Assembly: GCA_949128115.1 (NCBI GenBank)
Contig: OX421965.1
Location: forward strand, 37,769,681-37,833,680
Length of the DNA: 64,000 nt
Origin: Anaspis maculata
Lineage: Eukaryota; Arthropoda; Insecta; Coleoptera; Scraptiidae
Direction: 5' to 3'
The notes under the pieces: model-generated
What the model was told of the DNA's origin: nothing
Databases searched by the model: none
Seen by the model: the letters and a program-made list of their open reading frames with translations, nothing else
Shown here: positions 12,000 through 22,227 of the stretch, one piece after another
How positions within the stretch are numbered: position 1 is the stretch's first letter
How the letters are laid out: every line of letters begins with the position of its first letter
Program-made: the position numbers and the translations under genes

Positions 12000-14900
12000 T
12001 CAGGTGAATTTTATAGATTTCTTAACTGCCATCATCCAGTGTATAGTAGCAATTTTTATGTCGCCGAAGAAAAGTTGTGATTCAATCATCCATTTGCCTT
12101 CTGGAAAAAACGGTGGCAAAGAGACTAGCTCCGGAGCCGCATCGTACATGTAATAGTCGCCCTATAAAAAAATAGAGGTTGTAACAAAAATGATCAGGTA
12201 ACAATAGGCACTGGTTACCTACCTTATAAAAAGGACACCCTCTAATGTTGGACTGACCAAGCCAAGTCTTAGCACCGTAAGCATTTTGTTTGTACAGTTG
12301 GCACAATCCCACATTTAACTCTATCACTGTTTTCTTGTATTCATTGTTTCTAAATTGGTAAGCAGTCATCTGAATCTTGGGGATGGAAACACCACAATTA
12401 TTCATAGCATATCATAAGGTAACATTAGATAGAATTAAACTTCGTCTTGTGGATTGATCCACGACAAAACTGAAAGCTCAGTAGCCTGGGCGATTGAATG
12501 ATTGCTCACCGGTGTTCCAGGTCCCGGAGTTCCGGACTCAAACTCCGGTACGGTCACGGACTCATAGATGTTAAGTGGTACATTGAGAGTTATTAATGGC
12601 CAATTAATGGCCAAAAGGCTAATTTCCAAGGCCAATATGGGATTGTAAGAAGTCCTGAGGGGCACTTTACAGCTCGCTTCACAGTGACTATTCCACACAA
12701 CATACTTCTGACCAATCAACGCGCGTGAAACCTTCGAGTTGAACCAATGAAATCAGTTTTATGGCGATAAAACACGACCTTTGTTGTCGTCGTCCAGAAG
12801 TAAATCTGATTTGCTACCAAAGTATAAGTGAAATGGTGATATAGGCCAGGCGGTATGTCGGTAAAATCACTACAATCTGGAAAAAACTCCGACCAAAGCT
12901 TTTATGGTGTCAAACTCTTCCTAAGGTCAGTAGGCATCTACCACGGAGTTTCCGCCCAAAAACGAGTTGTGCTGATTCCTCCACATCTGCCCAAAGGTAA
13001 AAGATGTCTTGAAGGTGCAAAAGAACCTGTTAAACCCCCGTACTTTTTCATTTTATTTGCCTCAATGCAAACGCACAACTCTTACGCAAACATTGGAAGC
13101 ATTTGTCATCATCTCTGTGCCAGTCTTACTGTTGAAAAAAAAGATTTCTTTGTGCGGGTCAGATAAATCACATTTAATTGTTTTTCCACAAAAGAAAACA
13201 ATGGAGCAACATGTATTTTGGATGTTCTCTATCAACTTGTATCCACTGAACCCATTTATGGTGTTAAAATTTCAATCACAGCATTTTTGAAGATCCTGCC
13301 AGCTAAGAAGTGAATAATTTTCACCCGCCTGTTAAGCAGCAATTTCTTCAATTTTACCAAACACCGTTTGCAAAAATTTTATAAGGAATGAAAAGCTCAA
13401 ACTCTTCTTTAACTATATCGTGCCTGGCTTAATCGCGGCACGCACTTGAAAGCCTAAAAAACTTATTTCTTTTCGAGCGATCCTATTTCACCCGCGTGCG
13501 GCCGTGCCTACTTGACATATACCGGACTGATTACACGAACTTAGAAATGTACTCTTTTTCAGCTTTAAAACACGACCATTATTATTAAGACTTTGTACAT
13601 TGATTTATGAAGATATTATATATTATTTTATCAATAATAGTCATGTTTTAAAGCTGGAAGAGAGTACATTTCCAAGCTTTTGTAATCAGTCCGGTCCATG
13701 TCAAGTAGGCACGGCCGCACGCGGATAAAATAGAACAGCTCGAAAAGAAAGCAGTTTCCTACACTTTCAAAAAGCGTGCCGCGGTTAAGTCAGACATAAT
13801 ATCATTAGAAAAGAGTTCCAGCTTGTCATTCCTTATAAAATTTTCGAGAACGGTGTTTGGTAAAATTGAAAAAATTGCTGCTGAACAGGCGGGTGAAAAT
13901 TATTCACTTCTTAGCGGGCAACATCTACAAAAATGCTGTTATTGAAATTTTAGCACCATAAATGGGTTTAGTGGGTACGAGTTATTAGAAAACATCCAAA
14001 ATACATGTTGCTCCATCGTTTTCTTTTCTGGAAAAACAATTAAATGTGATTTATCTGACCCGCACAAAGAAATCTTTTTTTTCAACAGTAAGACTGGCAC
14101 AGAGATGATGACAAATGCTTCCAATGTTTGCGTAAGAGTTGTGCGTTTGCATTGAGGCAAATAAAATGAAAAAGTACGGGGGTTTAACAGGTTCTTTTGC
14201 ACCTTCAAGACATCTTTTACCTTTGGGCAGATGTGGAGGAATCAGCACAACTCGTTTTTGGGCGGAAACTCGGTGGTAGATACCTACTCACCTTAGGAAG
14301 AGTTTGACACCATAAAAGCTTTGGTCGGAATTTTTTCTATCCAGAATGACCTACCGCCTGGCCTAATAATTCAATCAAGCTTGTCAATTAGTGAATAAGC
14401 AGTCAGTACCACAGGTTAGTTCGTATTAGGCATTTCTGGAATAAAAAATAAACCACAAGTAGGCACCTGGATTCGACTGAAATAATAAAATGACCCAGTT
14501 AACCTTTATGGCTCATTCACAGAGACCTTAAACCTTAAACGTAACAGTAACAGCAATGCTAACCTTAGTGTAGAACTGTAGAAGTTTGGATCTGTACATT
14601 CCATCAGTGAGGCCGAGAATGCAACGAAGGCAACAGGTTGGTGGTTTCCGATCTTGGTTCCGACAACATGCTTACGTTGTGCCATAGTCTACACTAAGGC
14701 TACCGTTGCTGTTACTGTTACGGTTAAGGTCTATATAAATGATACTTTTTCACCCACACCGTTTGGCTTCAAGAACTACCTCCTCAACCACAGTATATAT
14801 CATTAAGTTGAATATTCGAAGAAATCCCCAAGACATCACCACATGAATGATCATATGAGGATTTGAAAACGCTTGCATCGAGAACAGCCACTCGACCGCC

Positions 14901-15476
14901 CACGCCATTGAATCTTCAATACCAAAACCGTTCTAGCACCAATCCCAGTGGCGTAACTAGAAGGGAGGTTTCGGGGTCAAGACCTCCCCCATTGACTATC
15001 GAATTTCCTGAAAAATTTTCAAATACGGCGCTTTTTTGTTCGCATTCTCGCATAATTTTCAGTCGTGACCCCCCTATTGGCCACTTCTAGTTACGCCACT
15101 GACCAATCCATGAGGGGAGATTCCATTCTTTCAAGTATCTTCTCCAATAAGAAACAGTGAAATATACAGGTAAAAAATAATATCAGACGCTTACCTTGGT
15201 GTCATTATCCAAAACGTCCATAAAAGTCGTAAATGTTACATTTAAAGCGGCAAAAGTGCGGGTCTTCTTATAAAAGTGGAAGGTATTAATTTTCACGTAG
15301 TCTTCATCGACGTGTACTATTTCCACAAATTCATTTTCTAATATCATTTTGGACTGCAACAAAATGTTTATAAGGTGAACAAACCTATTCAAAAATCAAT
15401 TCAACGAAAAACTGAATAATCAAGTCACCTGTGCGAGAAGAAAGTACTGTGCCAGCAAAATAACAGGTACAATCAT
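12000..15476 (-). CDS. DUF1091 family small secreted protein, copy A
   Basis: Predicted 173-residue protein of the DUF1091 family (MD-2-like lipid-recognition fold; insect members have been linked to chemosensation or lipid binding, but function is largely unknown). Four exons in transcript order: 15429-15476, 15195-15353, 12223-12375, 12000-12161. All junctions are phase 0, the same as in copies B and C. Exon 1 encodes a 16-residue hydrophobic signal peptide (MIVPVILLAQYFLLAQ). Exon 2 has FYKKTRTFAALNVTFTTFMD. Exon 3 has QFRNNEYKKTVIELNVGLC and GCPFYK. Exon 4 has GDYYMYDAAPE and PPFFPEGKWMIE. Conserved cysteines are in GLC and GCP. Its second intron (2.8 kb) has been enlarged by a 1.5-kb foldback, a 228-bp MITE and a hAT MITE. 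It faces the lipase tail to tail with 81 bases between stops. Confidence 0.88.
12842..14365. repeat. 1.5-kb foldback element with about 750-bp arms
   Basis: Nearly the whole 1,524 bp is one inverted repeat with its centre near 13605. Both ends read TAGGCCAGGCGGTA inward. The arms are very similar, giving mirrored ORFs (for example HLPKGKRCLEGAKEP at 12960-13030 on plus and at about 14170-14245 on minus). Near the centre are CGTGCGGCCGTGCCTACTTG and its inverted copy. No clear target-site duplication: the flanks are TGATA and ATAAT. No transposase. High arm identity suggests a recent insertion or arm conversion. It lies in intron 2 of DUF1091 copy A. Confidence 0.92.
14514..14741. repeat. 228-bp MITE with CGTAACAGTAACAGCAA arms
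   Basis: The terminal arms read CATTCACAGAGACCTTAA (left) and, on the minus strand from the right, CATTTATATAGACCTTAA. They then share CGTAACAGTAACAGCAA and CCTTAGTGTAGA. Inside is unique sequence including CAACAGGTTGGTGGTTTC. It lies in intron 2 of DUF1091 copy A. Confidence 0.85.
14938..15109. mobile_element. hAT-type MITE with perfect 8-bp target duplication
   Basis: The element proper is 14946-15101 (156 bp) with perfect 18-bp terminal inverted repeats beginning CAGTGGCGTAACTAGAAG. It is flanked on both sides by ACCAATCC (14938-14945 and 15102-15109). An 8-bp target-site duplication with CA...TG ends is the signature of hAT-superfamily insertion. It is too short to encode a transposase. 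Intact ends and identical duplications suggest fairly recent mobilisation. Confidence 0.93.
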
Positions 15477-16329
15477 TATGAGTACTTAGCATGATCTGCT
15501 ATGGTCGAATACTTTTTTTTCAATAATTCGATAATCTGCTCAGATATTTTTGATAGAGCAGCTTTGAGAACTGATGACTTTTTAATGTTTTTGACAAATT
15601 ATGCTGGTTGTTATCTAGAATCTGTTTCCTCCAAAATCTTAAAATCTTTGTGGTACATTACATCCACATTATTAACTATTTATTTGAAGTTTTTGAATCA
15701 CGGCAGGCTGACATTTTCTTTTGGTGGAGTACCACTTCATTTGACAGCTTCACTCTTGACAACTTGACTTGCGGTTATCTGTCATCTGTCATATAATAAA
15801 AAATGTTCGCCATCACCTTTGCCATTTAATTGTTCAATACCTGTATGATGGATTGGAAACTAATTCGATGGAAAGTACCCTTCCGATGAGCTCGACGGCT
15901 CATTCACATGTCGTTTGGGGTCCTGAAGTGCAAATAGTTGGAATTCTGCCCCACGTAATCAACCCGTGAACCGATTTCCACTAGTATTTTCTGAACAATA
16001 GTTAATTAGATTTTGAACATTTTCAAACGTTTTTCACAATTTTCCGAGTGTTTGCCAGCTGAAAATTAACAAACTATGGAACCTTTCCCCATTCAACTGA
16101 ATATTCTAACGAATGAGGTTTAGCAGCCCCTCAAACTCCTTGAACTGCAGTGTTTTTTTATGTCTATATACAAGTTAGTCTTTCAGCAGGATGGTTGCTC
16201 GACTTGGTCGAATTTTTCTTTCATTTCCCAATCAAGTATTTTCTTCCCAAAGCAGGCATGCTCAGATCAAAGTTATTACTGTTGTCTCTGGATACTGCCG
16301 GACAAGTCTTGTGTCGCCCACAGCAGATC

Positions 16330-16416
16330 GGTCCAACTGCGAGAGATGTATAGTTCAACTACATTAGGATCTTCAAAGTGATTAATGCTTTTGAACAAAA
16401 ACAATTGACGAGTTGA
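16330..16416 (+). pseudogene. Remnant of a second acid lipase (last exon)
   Basis: The final about 29 codons match the end of the lipase at 11742-11918: GPTARDV, a premature stop, then RIFKVINAFEQKQLTS-stop against GPSARDVVYTRIFKVINALEQRELTS-stop. One extra codon accompanies the early stop. The stretch just before it (about 16170-16325, reading LVEFFFHFPIKYFLPKAGML) could be a worn internal lipase exon joined directly, but that match is weak. It faces DUF1091 copy B tail to tail exactly as the real lipase faces copy A. This points to a segmental duplication in which only the DUF1091 half survived. Confidence 0.82.
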
Positions 16417-16497
16417 CACTAGTTTTTATTAATTGTTTGATAAATTATATCTACAAAACTGTTTAGTGTGGATGCAAGACAAATTGATAAATTCAGG

Positions 16498-17484
16498 TCA
16501 ATTTATAGTTTTTCTAACGTTCAACATCCAGTGTACAGTAGCAATTTTTATATCGCTGAACACAAACTGTAATTCTATCATCCATTTACCTTCTGGAAAA
16601 AATGGTGGCAAAGAGCCCAAGTTTGGAGATGCATCGTTCAAGTAGTAATCTCCCTGAAATAAAGTTTACAATAACAAAAAAAAAAGAAAACGACAGATAC
16701 GGATACTTTATAAAAAGGACACCCTCCTTTCATGTTGGAGTGAGCTACCAAATTCTGGGCATCAAAAGCATTTACTCTGTATACGCTGCATAATCCCAAA
16801 GTAAAGTCTATCACTGTTTTCTTGTATTCATTGTTTTTGAACTGATAAGCGGTCACCAGGACCTTGGAAACATCAAAATTAATAATTATTAATTAGAACT
16901 AATTAGAAACCTAAAATTTCGTATAGAATCTGTAAGAATTGAAAAGCCATTGAAAAATTGAGCCAATCATGAAGCCGATTTTATGAAGTTTCTAGGTAAC
17001 CAAAGCTAGGTCTTCAAATTTTATAATTGTCTGCTCAATTTGGGTGACCCGTTTTCAAATTCTAACGGATTTATAGAGAATTGGACTTGTTGCCGGCTAA
17101 ATAAAGTAGGTACGTACCTGTTCTGGTTAAAAAAGTTGGAAAAACAAGAGAAATTCGAAGTTTAACAATCTTGTGCAAGCACAAACAAAATTTTTGAGAG
17201 AGCTCACCTTAGTGTCATCATCTACAACATCCATGAAAGTAGTGAATGACACATTTAATGCGGCAAAAGTGCGGGTTTTCTTGTAAAATTTGAAAGTTTT
17301 GACCTTCAGGTAGTTCTCATCGACGTTAAGTATTTCCACAAATTCATTTTGTAATAAAAGTTTGGGCTGGAAAAAAGTGTTTACCTTCTTATTCAAAATT
17401 TTGTCAAATAAAGGTGAAACATCAATCAATAAGTACCTGTGCAAAAAGGAAAAATTGTATCAGGAGAATAAACGCTAGAATCAT
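16498..17484 (-). CDS. DUF1091 family small secreted protein, copy B
   Basis: Predicted 172-residue paralogue of copy A, same family and presumed secreted lipid-recognition role. Exons in transcript order: 17437-17484, 17208-17366, 16707-16862, 16498-16653, all phase 0. Exon 1 encodes the 16-residue hydrophobic leader MILAFILLIQFFLFAQ. Exon 2 shares FYKKTRTFAALNV with copy A. Exon 3 contains QFKNNEYKKTVIDFTLGLC and GGCPFYK (one residue longer than A). Exon 4 contains GDYYLNDASPN and PPFFPEGKWMIE. The introns are short, in contrast with the element-swollen intron of copy A. It is intact, with no stop or frameshift seen. A minus-strand AATAAA is about 70 bases past the stop (16425-16430). It lies tail to tail with a dead lipase fragment. 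Confidence 0.9.
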
Positions 17485-17927
17485 TATGGGTGTCTATCTA
17501 GCATTGTGTGTTGTGTTCGAATAAGTTTCTTAATTCGATAATTTGCTTGGGTATTTTTGGTAGAGTAGTTTGGAGCATTGATGGCTTTTTAATGTTTTTG
17601 ACAAATTATGCTGGTTCTTATCTGGAATCTGTTTCATTCAAAATCTTGAAATCTTCGTGGTACAATACATCAACCTCAGTATTTCCCATTCAAAACGCTT
17701 TTGGATCGCGGTAGGCTGACAATGCGTCATAGCACATTTCTTAGAAAATTCGGTATCACCGATGCTTCGATGTCTTTCCGTCTGTCTTGTCAGCAAACTC
17801 CTCTCTTATACCTCGTAACGACTTGAGGTTTTTTGTTAACGATAACTCTGCATCTGAGAAAAAGTAAGTAAAATCTGGAGTATGGTCGTAAAAAACATTT
17901 TTCCACTATCGTATGGTCAACTGATTT

Positions 17928-18009
17928 CCTAATTGAGGTAGGCTGTGCCCTAGCTAAATGCAGCTTCGCACCCTTGATTTAGACCAGGCCACAGCCTGCC
18001 TAAATTAGG
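17928..18009. repeat. 82-bp hairpin (CCTAATT-GAGGTAGGCTGTG arms)
   Basis: CCTAATTGAGGTAGGCTGTG at the left pairs with CACAGCCTGCCTAAATTAGG at the right around a loop containing CAGCTTCGCACCCTTGA. It borders the LINE remnant that starts at about 18020, so it may be a MITE inserted there. Confidence 0.7.
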
Positions 18010-18019
18010 AATATCAAAC

Positions 18020-18335
18020 GAACTAGCGATAGTCACAAACCAGGAACGAATCGACACACAAATTAGAAGACGACGATAGAGATGGGTTGGGAATACTCTC
18101 AGGAAACCTAGAAATGACATTGCACGTCGCGCGCTAGAGAGGAACCCTTAGGGCAAGAGAGGAAAATGTAGACTTGTTGAGACCTGGAGATGTGTAATGA
18201 AACACGTGGAAGCATTCATAGGAGTGTCGTGGGGAGAACTGAAAGTCCAAGACCAAAAGACCACGTGAAATGGAGACAGGCTGTGGGACCCTTATGCTCC
18301 CCATGGAGGGAAAAAGATCAATAATAAAAATAATA
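18020..18335 (+). pseudogene. Dead non-LTR retrotransposon (LINE) 3' end
   Basis: The reading frame gives NQERIDTQIRRRR, stop, RWVGNTLRKPRNDIARRALERNP, stop, GKRGK, then a tryptophan-rich tail and a frameshift. This matches the conserved extreme C-terminus of many animal LINE polyproteins, where a basic RRxRWxGHTLRK block is followed by a WNPQGKR-type block and a TWRR-type block. It ends in an (AAT)n-like tail (AATAATAAAAATAATA), typical of LINE 3' ends. Several stops make it non-functional, and all upstream reverse transcriptase is missing. Confidence 0.85.
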
Positions 18336-18390
18336 CCTTACCCTTCAACTGGGCTCTTTTGCCTGTTGGCTGTGGTACAATAATAAATAA

Positions 18391-19815
18391 AGTGCTCGCC
18401 ATATCAATGGGCCCCCTCAAAAACTGGTGCCATATTTCCCGAATCTGTAGACTATTTCGAGTGACTTTTACTTTTCTGAATAGCTGGCTTCTTGGACTAC
18501 AACACGCAATAATTCATTTTCAGTGCAGATGTTCTCGTTAGTTATACAGGGCGACACATATATTAGGTAGTGCAGAAATGTAAAAAAATCGACCAGCTCC
18601 CAATTCACAAAAAAAATACCTACACATTTTTCAAGTGGTTCAGGAGAGACATTGTATCGATACCTCGAAACAGTTTCACAAATTCTCACCCATCTCGCCT
18701 AATTACAGGGTGATCTCAGAAAAGCATCCTTTTGGTCTTGTGGTCATAACTTTTTTCATTGTTGAGCGATATCCAAAATATAGGGCTCATGTTGAAGTTT
18801 AAGCTCCAAGCAAGAATATATTTAGGAATCCAAATTGACCCATCAAGAAATTTGAAAGTACGGGGGCGCAACAAACGCGACGTAAATCCGAGTCACCTCT
18901 GAAATTTCAGTTCGGGGAAAAACTGGTATGAATCCTTAGTCTCTTGAAAAGACCTTTCCAATCTGAACAATTGATGATGTTTCTGTACTTCGATGAGTCA
19001 AAAATGATCGCTGTTGAATCCAAAACTCAATACCATGTTTTCGGGAAAAAATCAACGACTGGGCTTCCCCACGAATTTCGGTAACCCAAGTTACAAGAAG
19101 TCATGATGAATAATTACGATGGAATCCATGGGGATCCAGCCGAAATGACATGCTGAACACTCAAACAACCATGCAATTCTGACTTTTTGTTACTCAGGTT
19201 ACCAGAATTCGCAGGTAAGCCCCAGGTGTTGATTTTTTTCGCGGAAACATGGTACAGCGTTTTGAATCCAATAGCGATAACATATAAGTACAGGAGCATC
19301 ATGAAATATGCAGATTGGATAGGTCTTTTCAAGATACGTGAGAATTCATACTACTACTTTCACATTTCAAGAGGTCAATTTCGATCCCTGAAGATTGCCT
19401 GAAGTTCAAACTTCAACATAAGCCCTATATTTTGGATATCGGTCAACAATGAAAAAGTTATGACCACAAGACCAAAAAGATGCTTGTTTAAGATCACCCT
19501 GTGATTAGGCGAAATAGGTGAGAATTTGTAAAACCGTTTCGAGGTATCGATACACTGTCTCTCCTGAACCACTTGAAAAAGTGTAGAATTGAGAGGGGGC
19601 CGAATTTCCTACATTTTTGCACCACCTAATTGTGTCGCCCTGTATAACTGATGAGAACATCTGCACTTAAACTGACTGATGGCGACTTGTAGTCCAAAAA
19701 GCCTGCTATTTAGAAAAGTAAGAGTCATTCAAAATAGTCAAAAATTTTGGGAGATATGGCACTTTGAGTGCGACTGAAATTTTGAGGTGGGCCAATTGAT
19801 ATGGCGAGCACTTTA
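18391..19815. repeat. 1.4-kb foldback element with about 700-bp arms
   Basis: AGTGCTCGCCATATCAAT at the left end has its reverse complement ATTGATATGGCGAGCACT at the right end. The arms pair through AGTGCAGATGTTCTC, TATACAGGGCGACACA, TCAAGTGGTTCAGGAGAGAC, TCGATACCTCGAAAC, ACAGGGTGATC, TTGGTCTTGTGGTCATAAC and CCATGTTTTCGGGAAAAAA-like blocks to a centre near 19130. Arms are clearly diverged with indels, so it is older than the element at 12842. No transposase seen. Confidence 0.9.
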
Positions 19816-19849
19816 GATGAATGAAAAAAATCAGCTTCCAGAAAGGTCC

Positions 19850-21080
19850 TCCTGATTTGAAATGCGTGAGATTTTGGATGAAGGAGCATACGACCATGTG
19901 AAATACATTCTTTGAATGGGCAGCAATCACACCTCACCGGGTGTTTTGCTTGAATTTCTTGCAGGGGATGTATATAGGGTGAAACAAGAAAAAAAAGAAA
20001 ACAATTATATACTGTGAACTATAGAAGGAGAAGCGGTACAAATTACCAGGTAGACGCTCGACTTGATGCTTTTGAAGGTTTTGCTTGAAAAATTGACATT
20101 CGTGGTAAATAAAGTGAAGAAAAAACTTAAAAATCTATTTTATTATTTTGAAAAAATCACCGTCGAAAATCCGAAACCGTGTCAGATTTAAAAATGAGCC
20201 TACACGACGCCCAATGCAATCAACTTTCGATGTCAGTTGGAGTTTTTCGAAAAAAGTCAAACTCCTACCAAGAAAAAAAGGCCGAGTTGAGTCTTGCACC
20301 AAACACTAGTCCTGGTCAAAGTGCGAGCGAGCGGCCGTGTCCGGTGGTAACGGCCAAGAGAAAATTCAAAAACTCGTAACGTCTAACTAGGAATTGATAG
20401 AGAAGTGCAACTGTGGGCCTCATTTGATTCTTTTGTTTTGTTGTTTCCTACCAAATTTGATTTCAATCCAATGAATAATTGAATGGCAAAGCTTTTTAGA
20501 AAAGATTACGGAGCTGTGTGTGTCTGTGTCTGATTTATTTCACGATAACAGCCGCAACGTTAATTCGATTGACTTGAAATTCACTTTGCGGACATGGTTT
20601 AGCTGTCGAATGAGCCTCCTACGTTTTGGTTGTCATCTGTCGAACAAAAATGTCACTATCAAAAATGACAGAAAACATATATCACGAAACTTGACTTGCA
20701 ATATGTCATTCGAAAGCTCTTGAAAAACTGTATCTGAAACTGTTAAAAGTATTTCTCCACAAGTCATCTGTCAAATATAAAAAAATGTCTAAGTTGAAAG
20801 CTTTGTTTTTCAAGTATTCAAAATTCATCCGTTGGATTGGGACAAAATTCGACAGGAATCAACACAACAACAGAATCAGATCACGTGTGGAAATAAGGCT
20901 CTACACCTTTTCCCAGTCTGGAGCTACGAATTTTCATTTATTTTTTTGTCTTTCGCCCATTCAAGCAGAAAACCCGGTGGAGTGTGATTGCTGGCCATCT
21001 TAGGATTTCAGGAATGTATTCCACATAGTCGCTATGCTCCTTCATTCAAAATCCCACGGGATTACATAAGCTCCTGGACT
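19850..21080. repeat. Composite inverted repeat; shares modules with 60600-61160
   Basis: 19870-19960 (minus strand) matches 20963-21070, both containing CCCGGTG, GTGTGATTGCTG and ATGTATT...CACAT. Inside, 20560-20960 matches 60600-60990 in direct orientation (GACTTGAAATT, TGTCATCTGTCAAA, CACTATCAAAAAATGACAG), while 20160-20480 matches 60890-61160 in inverse orientation (TGATTGCATTGGGCGTCGTG, CGTTACGAGTTTT, AACAAAAGAATCAAAT). The repeat therefore comes in at least two modules arranged differently at the two loci. Confidence 0.7.
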
Positions 21081-21184
21081 ATTTTGTTCATCGTAATTCG
21101 GCAGCTTAACGCGATGCATACCTTACCGATGGCCATCGTAGTATTAGTGGTAGTTATCTGGACCGGTTGTTCCAGCTCCATCAT

Positions 21185-21365
21185 ACTTCTTTCACGGTTT
21201 TCATTTCTTTCTTTAGCTTGCTCACATTGCCTCTAAGTACCGCGCTTGTTGCTCCACCAGTCGCCATTATTTCTCCTTTTTCTTCCAAACGTTTCGTTAC
21301 CTGGTCTTCTAGAGGATGCTTCATTTCATTCATGTCTTTTAGACTCGCTTTTAGACGTTGCTCTC
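21185..21365 (-). pseudogene. Possible retroelement gag-like coiled-coil fragment
   Basis: The minus strand reads EQRLKASLKDMNEMKHPLED then QVTKRLEEKGEIMATG and LRGNVSKLKKEMKTVKEV before a stop. The heptad-rich, Lys/Glu-rich composition resembles the coiled-coil N-terminal part of gag proteins from insect LTR retrotransposons. There are no neighbouring pol or LTR sequences, and the upstream frame is closed. The assignment is tentative; a chance open stretch is the alternative. Confidence 0.35.
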
Positions 21366-22227
21366 ACAAAAGACCTTGAATGCTGATGCAGTTCATGTAG
21401 GATTTTTAAAATTTTTCTGTTCCTTCCAGGCCCTTCCTCCTTCTTCCAGGTAAACCTACTAGGCAACGCGCTTTGAGACATTCTATTTTTTTAATTGAAC
21501 TTCAGCTTGAATTGAATATTGAAGACAGTTGATTCTGTATTGCATGAGAAATTTGATCTATCAAGAGTAGAAAATTCGACTTTTGCATTTCAAGTTTGAG
21601 CACTGTAGAAACGCTTGAGATCCACTGTCTGTAAATATAGTACCAGCAAGTGGAGTGTTCTGGTTCATAGCTGTCGCGAGGGCGCGGTTTGTCAGCTTTA
21701 TAACTAAATTGACAGTTGTCGCGTTGATGTGTCTACGGTAATTTGGGTCTAATTGGTACACCTAATAATATTTTGTTGCTTTTTGACTGAATTTATTGAT
21801 TATTCATTATGCGTGCTTTGGTGAGAGAAAACAGCGCAGTGTAGCAGGCGCGACAGATAAAAACGATATAGAACAGCAGCTGCAGGTCACTGGACGCGAG
21901 TCGCGAAGCAAAAAGCTGATAGCACCAATGAAAGCAAAATATCCTTGTGCTCTTCAAATTATATTGTGTTTATGTCGAGTTTTGTGAATAACTTGCTTCG
22001 AGATCAAACGATCCTCTGACCATTCTATTGGTGGGCTATAGGTATCTACATTTAGACTTACATTAGTCTGGATATTGAGGACAAAAAACTAGGGGTACCT
22101 TGCAATTTTATACCATGCATTGTCACTTTGCATGCCTGTAGCTGAAAGCACCCTCAACCAACCTGGAAGTGGATGCTTTGGCACAAATTGTGCGGACACT
22201 TCATACAGGACGGAATGGAAAAAAAGT

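Noticed and set aside
12855..14248. ORFs of 65-103 codons with the same protein read from both strands
   Set aside because: They are mirror images because the region is a palindrome. They have no known motif and are not evidence of a gene.
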